From: CAYWTX01 sp964461295
GTDB lineage: Bacteria > Planctomycetota > Phycisphaerae > SM23-33
Direction: 5' to 3'
Assembly: GCA_964461295.1 (NCBI GenBank)
Contig: CAYWTX010000571.1
Span: forward strand, 1 to 11,560
Length of the DNA: 11,560 nt
Position numbers and translations under genes: made by a program. The notes beneath the pieces are model-generated. The model did not search any database. It saw nothing but the letters and a program-made list of their open reading frames with translations, and had not been told where the DNA came from. Shown here one piece after another: positions 1-6,851 of this stretch. The first letter of the stretch is position 1; the number at the start of each line of letters is the position of its first letter.

Positions 1-1202
1 CCCAGGTATCGCGCCGCGTCCACCTGGCTCATCGCCCCGGCCGCGAGCATCGCCCGCCCGTCGCCGCCGAAGTAGTGCCTCCCGGCCGCGGCGATGCCCT
101 CGCGGTGCAACACCTCCAGCGTGCCCCTCTGGCCGGTGGTCGCGCCCGCCACCTCCAGCACCTCCGTCGCCCCAGGCAGCCAGAAAGCCATGCACCCCTT
201 CAGATGCACCCACAGGAACGTGCCGGGATTCGCGGCCGCCACCTGCCAGGCACGAGACTGCATATGTCGCACATGGCGACCAGGTTCAGGCCGCCATGCT
301 TCCTCCCGAAACCGTTGGCGAATCTCCTCAACTGCCTTGCCTTCCTTGACCGCAAGAGTTTCCGCGGAAGTGTACAGGTACATACCCTCCGCCTGGACGC
401 TGGAGAAGCCGTAGAAGTCGGCGACGGCGGCATTCCGCGCCACCCACGGCGCGATGAGCAAGGCAACCACCCCCGCAAACGCCGCCGCGTTCGCAGCGCG
501 CCGAAGCAACCGCGCCCGCTCCACGAGCAGCGCCAGGCCAAACACACCCGCCATCGGCAGGCCGATCGGCCGCACGTAACACGCCATGCCCAGCGTTGCC
601 GCCGACGCCAGTAGCGACCACCAACCGCTCGTCCTCAGGTGCCGCACGAACAGCAGCACCGCTGCCGTCAGCAGGAACGCGAACAGGCTGTCGGACAGAA
701 CCCGGCACGGCGCAGCCACGGCCAAGGGACTGATCGCCTGGAACAGGGCGGCCAGCAATCCGGCGCGGTGGGATAACACCCATCGCCCCAACAGGAACGT
801 CAGCAGGACAAGGTGAAGGTCCACGAAGACCTGGATCGCCACCACGATATTGAGCACGCCGCCCCACGTGCTCGACAGGCCGCGAGCCGACGCAAGGAAG
901 ACCGGGTAACCGGGGGTACGGAAGATCTCGGGAGAGTAGAAAGACGCAGCCACGGCCGCGACGCTCTGCATGTGAGGGATTTCGCAGGAATGGACACGCG
1001 ACTTCTGTGGCCACCGCCATATCTCGCCAAGTGTGGGCGGGGACTGAAACTGGTTGGTCAGGGCCAGGTACGCCTGGGAATCGGGCGGCAGCCAGCGTCC
1101 GAGGTCCGACGACCGCAGGTTCTGCTGCATCACCGGGAAGAGCAGCCCCGCCCTGGCCGCCAGCGCGATTGCCAGTACTCCCCAGAGCCGCCAGTCTCTC
1201 AT
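1..1202 (-). CDS. GT39/ArnT-like membrane glycosyltransferase, C-terminus cut by window edge
   Basis: This frame stays open to base 1, so only the first 400 residues are visible. The product looks like a polytopic lipid-phosphosugar-dependent glycosyltransferase of the GT39/PMT_2/ArnT superfamily, which moves a sugar from a polyprenyl-phosphate donor on the outer face of the inner membrane. Seen in the sequence: a first hydrophobic helix at about residues 7-23; an acidic DSQAY motif at 41-45 in the first periplasmic loop; the family hallmark RTPGYPVFLA at 95-104; LSDSLFAFLL at 169-178; YVRPIGLP at 209-216; and APWVARN at 251-257. Further hydrophobic stretches lie at about 114-138, 147-165, 172-186, 195-227 and 238-254. 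The start is fixed by an in-frame TGA at 1212-1214, just upstream, and a TGAGG ribosome site 7 bases before the ATG. Acceptor sugar or lipid cannot be told. A minus-strand shadow frame at 328-1281 competes but has none of these motifs. Confidence 0.88.
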   Translation of the reverse strand, partial: MRDWRLWGVLAIALAARAGLLFPVMQQNLRSSDLGRWLPPDSQAYLALTNQFQSPPTLGEIWRWPQKSRVHSCEIPHMQSVAAVAASFYSPEIFRTPGYPVFLASARGLSSTWGGVLNIVVAIQVFVDLHLVLLTFLLGRWVLSHRAGLLAALFQAISPLAVAAPCRVLSDSLFAFLLTAAVLLFVRHLRTSGWWSLLASAATLGMACYVRPIGLPMAGVFGLALLVERARLLRRAANAAAFAGVVALLIAPWVARNAAVADFYGFSSVQAEGMYLYTSAETLAVKEGKAVEEIRQRFREEAWRPEPGRHVRHMQSRAWQVAAANPGTFLWVHLKGCMAFWLPGATEVLEVAGATTGQRGTLEVLHREGIAAAGRHYFGGDGRAMLAAGAMSQVDAARYL

Positions 1203-1211
1203 TGGCGAACC

Positions 1212-1508
1212 TCAGGCGCGGTGGCGCGCCGACTCCGTCTCCTGGAACTCCCCCCAAACCGTACGTGCCGATTCCCCGCACACGGCTTGCCGATGGTCGT
1301 CACACGCAGCATGCACGTCTCCGGCATGACGATGGGCGTCCATGCCGGCGCCCTGGTTCTGGATCTTCAGCCCTTCATCGGTCTGGACCGTCATCGCAAC
1401 GAATGGGGTCTGTCCGGCTCTGAGGACATGCGTCTTGGTGTTCGCCCCGCCGGCCTTCGTCGGGTCGCGGGGTTGGCCCGGCGTCGCGCCGGCCATGGCG
1501 ACCCGCAC
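1212..1508 (-). pseudogene. relic ORF resembling the C-terminus of the adjacent heparinase-like lipoprotein
   Basis: This 98-codon frame fills the gap between the lipoprotein stop (1519) and the glycosyltransferase start (1202). Its first half has a strongly G/C-rich third codon position, as in real genes here. The segment reading VLRAGQTPF..MTVQ..KIQ..GAGMDA lines up with the end of the neighbouring 1350-aa protein (GVCVTGGDEF..LTIQ..KVE..GAGLGA). By hand I count about 11 identities over roughly 33 positions, with one gap, plus several conservative changes. I read it as the decayed tail of a second, duplicated heparinase-like gene. Its last third overlaps the group II intron domain V-like sequence, so that part is not original coding sequence. 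No ribosome site is evident at the GTG (1508) or ATG (1496). It could instead be non-coding with chance similarity. Confidence 0.35.
1256..1288 (-). mobile_element. group II intron domain V remnant
   Basis: Read on the minus strand, these 33 bases begin AAGCCGTGTGCGGGGAA and end GGCACGTACGGTTT. That matches the 34-nt catalytic domain V of bacterial group II introns (consensus ends GAGCCGTATGC and GCACGTACGGTTC). Conserved parts: the AGC catalytic triad near the 5' end, the lower helix AGCCGT/ACGGTT, the two-base bulge and the second helix GTGC/GCAC. The terminal pair is A-T instead of G-C, so pairing is kept. The apical stem is damaged: about one base is missing and the GAAA tetraloop has become GAAT, so the tip no longer folds well. 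No reverse transcriptase frame and no convincing domain VI flank it, so this is a dead 3'-end fragment and not a working intron. Confidence 0.6.
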
Positions 1509-1515
1509 CGGCGCG
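1485..1515 (-). terminator. GC-rich hairpin just after the lipoprotein stop codon
   Basis: Perfect 8-bp arms CGCGCCGG (1485-1492) and CCGGCGCG (1508-1515) enclose a 15-base loop, starting 3 bases after the stop codon at 1519-1521. There is no T-run on the minus strand, so this is not a classical intrinsic terminator. It could be an RNA-stabilising or Rho-linked hairpin. Confidence 0.3.
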
Positions 1516-1518
1516 CCA

Positions 1519-4500
1519 TCACTTCTTCAGCACCAACTTGCCGTCCCGCAACTGGATTTCCTGTTCTCCCACCTTCACCACGGCGCCCAGGCCGGCGCCG
1601 GCCGACTCCACCTTCGGCGCCGGCGTGCCCTTCTGAATCGTCAGCACCACCAGAAACTCGTCCCCGCCGGTGACGCACACGCCCCGACCGGCCGAGAGAT
1701 CCGTCTTCGCCTGGTCCACGGGCATGGCGACGCCAGCGTCGCCGCCTGGCTTGAGCGCCTGCGGACTCCCGGGCTTGGGCTTGGGCTTCTTCCTGGCGGC
1801 TATTATTTCCTCCATGTCGACCTCGGGCATGTCGGTTGAGACCTTCGCCCCGGACGGGGCCACCACCGTCCCCTTCATGGTCGCGCCCGTCTTGCTGGTG
1901 AAGGTGAACGTGTTGCCCTCGGTGGCAACTGCGCAAGACGTGTCGCAGTGCGCCAGCCAGCTCTTCTTGCCTCCGCCCTTCACCCGGTCGGCCACCACCC
2001 ACAGCCCCGGTGCGCCCGATGCGCCGCTGTAGTCCACCGCGAAGTGCCGCTCCGCCTTCACGTCCAGCCCCTTGGGGTTCTTATCCTTCGTCGCCGCGTA
2101 CACGTCCGACGTGTCCGCCGCCATCACGCCCGAGCCGTCCGGCTTGTACGAGAAATGCGTCACCTTCGCGCAGCCGGGACCGTTGTTGTCCTCCATCGCC
2201 ACCACGTTCTCCACCACGTACTGCCATTCGTGCTTGGATCCCGGCCCCTCGGTGACGAACGCCGTGCCGAACCCGTTGATGCGGAAGCTCGCCGCCTGCG
2301 GCTCGAAATACGACGCCGCGTTCGGCCGTTCCGACCGCCAGAACATCGTCGTGTTGATGTCCTCCGGCGTGCCCCAGCTCCGCCGGAAAAGGTACGCGCC
2401 CTTGCGCCGGTCGCACATCACCTTCGGCATGATCTTGTCGGGGTGCTCCGGCTCCATGCCGAACGGGTAGTTCGCCAGCAGCCACGCCAGATCGCGACAA
2501 GACAGCCTCGCCAACTGCTCCGGCGGGAATCGCCGGTTGATCTCCCACAGGATCGCCGGCTGAAGCTCCTTGGGGGCCAGGTGCATCGCCGGCCACAGGT
2601 GCGACGACGGCAGGCCGAACCCGCCGCCGTACCCCTGCCCGCCGCCCGGCGTGTCGCGCATCAGTTCCATCGGCAGCGCCCAGCCCATCCCCGTCCCGTA
2701 CGCCAGGTGATGCCCCGTCACATTGCGGTACGCCGCCGCGAACGTCAGCGTCTCGAACAGCGAGAAGTTCGAGTACCCCTCCAGTTCCGTCTTCCAGCCG
2801 TGATCGCCATACGCGTGCCGGAAGTAGCGGTTCATCAGGTGGCTGCTGATCTTGTAGCCGTCCACCGCGAGGGGGTACTCGCCGTCCCGGGCGTGCTTGG
2901 CGCGCCGCTCCGCCAGTTGACGATTGAGCCACTGGTAGCGCAGGCTCGCCCCATACTCCAGCGGCCCGTTCACCGGCAGGAACTTCGGCGCCGCCATCGG
3001 GCCGGTCACCTCCGCCAGCATCCGGTACGTCCCCGGGGGCAGGATCATGCAGTCGCCGTCCACGAACTTCCTGCCGTTGACGTACAGATAGGTCGGCGTC
3101 GGCATCATCGAGTACGCCGTGCTGACCTTCACCGCCCGCTCCTCGGCGACCTTCAGCAGGGCGTACAGATACACGCGGCCTTTCGCGTCCGGACCCATCG
3201 CCAGGATGTGCGGGTCCATGGGAATGCCCGGCTCCGGAAGCCGGACCGCCGCTTTGGCAATCGGGGCGAACTTCACTTGCCTGCCGCCGGCGGAGATCTC
3301 CGTGCCGTTGGCGATCTTCGCCGCCGCAATGCCCCCAACGCTCGCGAAAACGTCCTTGCCCGCTTCCGCCTCGATCGGCCCGGCCATCAGCCAATCCGTG
3401 ATCAGCTCCCCGTCCTTGGGCTCAACGACCGGCAAGCCGTCGCCCGAAGGCTTGGTCGCCTCCGGCTCCACCTTGACCACCGACCGGCGCTCCTCCGGCG
3501 GCACAAGGTCGTCGGGGCCCTTTTCCTTCAGCACGGCCATCGCCGCCACGCCGCCGGGACCGAACGACACCGCCGACCAGTTGCTGTTGCAGCTCAGGCA
3601 GTTGTTGCCCAGGCCTATGACGCCCAGCGTGGCCGCGCTGCGGGCGAACTTCTCGTTGGCTGCCTTACGTTCCTCCTCGGTCATGGCGTTGTACGCCAGG
3701 TCGTATGCAAAGGCCACGCTGGCCATGTTCCGGGCAGAATCGTGTATCCCGCCTTCGCTGCCAAAACTCGACGCCGCCAACATCTTCTGCACCACCGCCA
3801 CCGCCTGCCGTCCGTATTCCTCTTCCCCCAGCAGGTGGAACAGCATCCCCCAGCCGATGGCCTCATCGATCTTCTGCACGTCGCCGGCCACCTGCGCCAA
3901 CAGGGCCTTCACGATTGCCCCGCCCAGCGGCGTCCGCGCACGATTCCGCATCACCCCGATGTCCCGCTTGCGGAAAAACAGCCGCGGATGCTCCCCGCTC
4001 GCCACGTCCGTCTCCGCCGCCGGCTGGCCGTACCACGGAACCACGTCGGCCGTCACGGTGCCCTTGACGGCCTTGCCGTTGAACTCGCCGCTGAACGTGC
4101 CGGTCCACGCGCCGTCCTTGCAGGCAAACTCGATTTCGTACGTCGCGAACCCGCCCACCTTGATCCACGGGTCCTCCATGATCGCCACTTCCACGCTGAG
4201 CTTCACCGACTTGTCGTCGCCGCTGCTCTTCAGCACCGCCCCCTCATACGTGCCCTGGTGCATCCGGTACGCCTTGCCGCGAAGCTCCGGCCGCCACTGC
4301 CCCTTGTGGCGGAAGATGTCCAGTTCGATGGGGCGCGGCCCCTTGGACGAGATGGCCCCGCCCTCGAGCGCCAGCCGCACCTCGCCGTTGGCCGGCATGG
4401 CCTTGGGCACGGGCGGGAAGTCCACCGGCGACGCCGGGCCAGGACCGAACAACTCCTCCGCAACCGCCCCCGGCGGATACACCGACAGCTTGTCCGTGTC

Positions 4501-5571
4501 GCTCGGGGCCACCACGAACTGCCCGCCAAGCTGCCTCTCGGCCACCTTCAGCGCCTCCGCCGCCGTCGCGTCGCCGCCGCCAATCGCCTTCAGCACGTCC
4601 ACCCATACCACAAGCTCGCGCTGGTCGGGAAACGTCTTCCAGGCCGTGATCCGCTTCGCCACCGCCGCGATATACGGCTTGCCCACCCGCTTCATGATCC
4701 CCGCGGCCTGGCGCTTCAACTCCAGGTTGCCCGGCTTGCGCACCGCCGCGTCCGCCAGCGGCTCCACCGCCGCTGAGCCCATCGCCACCAGCGCCTCGCC
4801 CGCCGCCTTGATCGTCGCCTCGTTCGTCGCGTCCGGCTTCCCGCCCGCCGCCGGCAGGCTCAGGTCCATCGCTTCCACCAGCACATCGGCCGTCTCCGCG
4901 TCCTTCATGGCCGCCAGCTTCTCCACCGCCAGCTTGCGCGCCTGCGGGTTGAATGCCTTCATCCCCTTGGCGATCGGCTTGATCGCCAGCTTCCCGATCG
5001 CCAGCAAGCCTTCCGCCGCCGCGGCCGCCACGTCCGCGTTCGGGTCCTGAAGCGCCTTGACCACCCACTCGGCCGCGTTGGCGTCCTTGACCTTCCCCAA
5101 TGCCCGGGCCGCCTCGACCCGCACGTCGGGATCGGTGTCCTTGGCGATCGCCTGGCCCAGCCAGAGGACCGCATCGATGCTGGGCATCTTGGCCAGCGCC
5201 CTGGCAGCCTCCGCCCGAACGGCCCGCTCGTGGTCGGTCAGCAGGTTGCGCACTTCAACCACGTTGCCGGCGTCGCCGATCTCGCCCAGCGCCCACACGC
5301 AGTTCAGCCGCACATTGGGGTCCTTGTCCTCGATGTACCCTTTCAGCGCCGGCGCGGCCGCCTTGTTTTTCGTCTCGCCCAGCTCGCGCGCCGCCTTGGC
5401 GCGCGTGGCGGGGGAGCCCAGCCGGCTCATCACGTCGTCGCCCGCCTCGCCCATCTGCTTCTTCTTCTTGACGAGATTCGAGGCCGTGCTGCCGCCCTTG
5501 CCGCACCCGGCCAGGTCGCCCGCCGCAACCGCGAACAGCACCGCCAAACCGATGACCGCACAACACTTCAT
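1519..5571 (-). CDS. HEAT-repeat / heparinase II/III-like lipoprotein (1350 aa)
   Basis: A large exported lipoprotein, probably a polysaccharide lyase or a relative acting at the cell surface. The start at 5571 is preferred over upstream GTG/ATG because AAAGGG lies 6 bases before it and the frame then opens with a clean type II signal peptide, with lipobox LAGC and lipidated Cys23. Residues about 50-340 are HEAT-like repeats (for example NVRLNCVWALGEIGD, DVRVEAARALGKV). About 390-515 is a beta domain with EFNGKAVKGTV. EHPRLFFRKRD at 527-537 opens the alpha/alpha toroid typical of heparinase II/III-like proteins (SARNMASVAFAYDL, NNCLSCNSNW at 656-665). The toroid is split by an insert around 690-880 that contains DWLMAGP (726-732) and a beta-rich stretch. 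It resumes with GYSNFSLFETLTFAAAYRNVTG. The C-terminal beta-sandwich carries RRSWG (1063-1067), RHFAVDYSG and LWVVADRVKG, then a Lys/Pro linker (about 1260-1275) and a last small beta domain. Conserved Asn/His/Tyr candidates exist, but the catalytic set cannot be assigned by eye. Confidence 0.82.
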   Translation of the reverse strand: MKCCAVIGLAVLFAVAAGDLAGCGKGGSTASNLVKKKKQMGEAGDDVMSRLGSPATRAKAARELGETKNKAAAPALKGYIEDKDPNVRLNCVWALGEIGDAGNVVEVRNLLTDHERAVRAEAARALAKMPSIDAVLWLGQAIAKDTDPDVRVEAARALGKVKDANAAEWVVKALQDPNADVAAAAAEGLLAIGKLAIKPIAKGMKAFNPQARKLAVEKLAAMKDAETADVLVEAMDLSLPAAGGKPDATNEATIKAAGEALVAMGSAAVEPLADAAVRKPGNLELKRQAAGIMKRVGKPYIAAVAKRITAWKTFPDQRELVVWVDVLKAIGGGDATAAEALKVAERQLGGQFVVAPSDTDKLSVYPPGAVAEELFGPGPASPVDFPPVPKAMPANGEVRLALEGGAISSKGPRPIELDIFRHKGQWRPELRGKAYRMHQGTYEGAVLKSSGDDKSVKLSVEVAIMEDPWIKVGGFATYEIEFACKDGAWTGTFSGEFNGKAVKGTVTADVVPWYGQPAAETDVASGEHPRLFFRKRDIGVMRNRARTPLGGAIVKALLAQVAGDVQKIDEAIGWGMLFHLLGEEEYGRQAVAVVQKMLAASSFGSEGGIHDSARNMASVAFAYDLAYNAMTEEERKAANEKFARSAATLGVIGLGNNCLSCNSNWSAVSFGPGGVAAMAVLKEKGPDDLVPPEERRSVVKVEPEATKPSGDGLPVVEPKDGELITDWLMAGPIEAEAGKDVFASVGGIAAAKIANGTEISAGGRQVKFAPIAKAAVRLPEPGIPMDPHILAMGPDAKGRVYLYALLKVAEERAVKVSTAYSMMPTPTYLYVNGRKFVDGDCMILPPGTYRMLAEVTGPMAAPKFLPVNGPLEYGASLRYQWLNRQLAERRAKHARDGEYPLAVDGYKISSHLMNRYFRHAYGDHGWKTELEGYSNFSLFETLTFAAAYRNVTGHHLAYGTGMGWALPMELMRDTPGGGQGYGGGFGLPSSHLWPAMHLAPKELQPAILWEINRRFPPEQLARLSCRDLAWLLANYPFGMEPEHPDKIMPKVMCDRRKGAYLFRRSWGTPEDINTTMFWRSERPNAASYFEPQAASFRINGFGTAFVTEGPGSKHEWQYVVENVVAMEDNNGPGCAKVTHFSYKPDGSGVMAADTSDVYAATKDKNPKGLDVKAERHFAVDYSGASGAPGLWVVADRVKGGGKKSWLAHCDTSCAVATEGNTFTFTSKTGATMKGTVVAPSGAKVSTDMPEVDMEEIIAARKKPKPKPGSPQALKPGGDAGVAMPVDQAKTDLSAGRGVCVTGGDEFLVVLTIQKGTPAPKVESAGAGLGAVVKVGEQEIQLRDGKLVLKK

Positions 5572-5624
5572 GGTGTTCCCTTTCATCCCGGCGCGCACCG
5601 CCCACGCCGGGAACCACTAATGTA

Positions 5625-5714
5625 ACACGGACGAAACCAGACGGACACGGACTTTCACTCGTCGTGACAGTCCGTGTTCGTCCATGTCCATCCGTATTCG
5701 TCCGTGTGTCCGTG
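5625..5714. repeat. degenerate ~10-bp tandem repeat with inverted arms
   Basis: On the plus strand, 5671-5714 reads as roughly 10-base units TCCGTGTTCG, TCCATGTCCA, TCCGTATTCG, TCCGTGTGTC. Bases 5625-5653 carry the opposite orientation (CACGGACG, ACGGACACGGACT). GGACACGGACT (5643-5653) and AGTCCGTGTTC (5669-5679) pair at 10 of 11 positions around a 15-base loop. It fills the space between the phosphoesterase stop and the lipoprotein start. It could act as a terminator-like hairpin for the phosphoesterase gene, but no T-run follows. It may also be a selfish or structural repeat. Confidence 0.7.
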
Positions 5715-5725
5715 CGGGCCGCCCA

Positions 5726-6655
5726 CTACCAGGCGGCCGCTGGCGCCGGCCGGGGCGCCCCGGCGGCCTTGGGCACCATCTCCACCTTCGCCGGCGGCTT
5801 GTCCAGCAGCACGAACTCCTGCTCCACGTGGTCGCCGAAGACCTTCCAGATTCGATAGCCGAAACCGCTCGTGTCGAACACCTTCGCCGTGCCCGCCGCC
5901 GTGTACACGTCCACCCCGCCCTCCCTGATCTGGGCCGTCAGGTGCAGGTGCCCGCACAGCGCGATGCGCACCCCGTTCCTGCCCGCCGAGGCCACCAGCT
6001 GCGCCACCAGGTTGTCGGCCTTCCGCACCGCCTCAATCTTCTTGTCGCGCGTCCGCCAGCCCATCGGCGGGTGGTGCATCACCAGAAACACGTGCGGACA
6101 GCCCTCCGCGGCCGCTTGCTGGAACTCCTTCTCCGCCCACTCCAGCGTCTGCCGAGCCTGCTGCTTCTCCTCGGCCGTCGTGTCGGCCTTCACCAGCAGC
6201 ACCGAGTCCACCACGACGAACCGGCAGCCGTTGTGCGTGAACGTGTAGTTGGGCTTGCCGAACCGCTTGGACCACGGTTCCACCCAGTCGTGGTTGCCCC
6301 GCACGGCCTTGACGGGCACCTTGAACGCCGCAAGGGCCTCGTCCAGCGCCTCAAGCTCGGTGTCGCGGTTGGAGTGCGTCAAGTCGCCCACGGCCAGCAC
6401 GAACGCCGCGTTCAGCCTGTTCGCCTGTTCGGCCAACTGGACAAACCTCGCCTTGGCCTCCGGAATCGGCGTCATCCCCATCTGCGGATCACCCGCCTGG
6501 ATGAAGAAGAACGGCCGGAAATCGCCCGCGGCCGGCCGGGTCGCGGCCGCCGGCGCCCCCGCCAGCCTTCCGGCCGCACGCTGCACGGTAGGCGCCGCCG
6601 TCACGGCGGCCAAACCGATCGCCGCCACGATGGCGACCCGCATCCGCTTCCGCAT
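5726..6655 (-). CDS. exported calcineurin-like metallophosphoesterase
   Basis: A 309-residue predicted secreted phosphoesterase with a binuclear metal centre; the substrate is unknown. Residues 1-21 (MRKRM then a hydrophobic run ending TAA) look like a signal peptide. The first metal motif is GDPQ (55-58), with Gln where many relatives have His. The others are GD (90-91, in AVGDLTH), GNHD (120-123), HH (194-195, in VMHHPP) and GHLH (235-238). This is the full ordered motif set of the superfamily. The tail after about 285 is Ala/Pro-rich and probably disordered. The ATG at 6655 is chosen over upstream in-frame starts because AGGAG sits 6 bases before it and the signal peptide begins there. The extra 43 upstream residues, which start at 6784, are basic and low-complexity and come from a polypurine tract. 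The gene lies 154 bases upstream of the large lipoprotein gene, on the same strand. Co-transcription is possible but not shown. Confidence 0.87.
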   Translation of the reverse strand: MRKRMRVAIVAAIGLAAVTAAPTVQRAAGRLAGAPAAATRPAAGDFRPFFFIQAGDPQMGMTPIPEAKARFVQLAEQANRLNAAFVLAVGDLTHSNRDTELEALDEALAAFKVPVKAVRGNHDWVEPWSKRFGKPNYTFTHNGCRFVVVDSVLLVKADTTAEEKQQARQTLEWAEKEFQQAAAEGCPHVFLVMHHPPMGWRTRDKKIEAVRKADNLVAQLVASAGRNGVRIALCGHLHLTAQIREGGVDVYTAAGTAKVFDTSGFGYRIWKVFGDHVEQEFVLLDKPPAKVEMVPKAAGAPRPAPAAAW

Positions 6656-6716
6656 CACCTGCTCCTCAAAGAGTACGATCCTACAACAACACCGCGCCCG
6701 CGAAGGGGCCGCATGC

Positions 6717-6780
6717 CGCTTCCTCTTTCCCGGCTCTCCCATCCCTTTCGTCCCCTTCATCCCTGCTGCTGTCTCTCTCG
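6717..6780. repeat. polypurine tract with ~9-bp periodic units
   Basis: The minus strand is almost all purine here and includes successive units GGGATGAAG, GGGACGAAA, GGGATGGGA (plus-strand 6741-6764). It lies upstream of the phosphoesterase start. No clear promoter is visible in it. Part of it has been drawn into an artificial N-terminal extension of the phosphoesterase frame. Confidence 0.6.
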
Positions 6781-6785
6781 CCAAC

Positions 6786-6816
6786 GAAAAACCCCGGCCG
6801 TTGGGGGGCCGAGGTT
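6786..6816 (-). terminator. intrinsic terminator of the CsgG-like lipoprotein gene
   Basis: On the minus strand AACCTCGGCC and GGCCGGGGTT form a 10-bp stem with one T-G wobble around a 7-base loop (plus arms 6790-6799 and 6807-6816). The T-run is complementary to A6787-6791. It starts 36 bases after the stop codon at 6852-6854, the right place to end that transcript. It is the only textbook Rho-independent terminator in the window. The stem is also nearly symmetric on the plus strand, but its plus-strand tail is only CTTCGTT. Confidence 0.85.
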
Positions 6817-6851
6817 CTTCGTTCCAGCAAGAGGGATCTCACGCGATCCAG

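Noticed and set aside
328..1281. Minus-strand 317-codon frame over the glycosyltransferase
   Set aside because: Gly/Arg/Pro-rich, without hydrophobic helices. The frame starting at 1202 has the GT39 motifs and membrane segments.
1948..4776. Very long plus-strand open frame (942 codons)
   Set aside because: It is antisense to the HEAT/heparinase-like lipoprotein gene, Arg/His/Pro-rich, and has no domain motif. GC-rich codon bias leaves the opposite strand open.
3119..5050. Plus-strand open frame of 643 codons
   Set aside because: Ser/Ala/Pro-rich antisense frame of the same lipoprotein gene; no recognisable family.
5625..5714. Possible CRISPR-like array
   Set aside because: The units are about 10 bases and degenerate, with no spacers between repeats.
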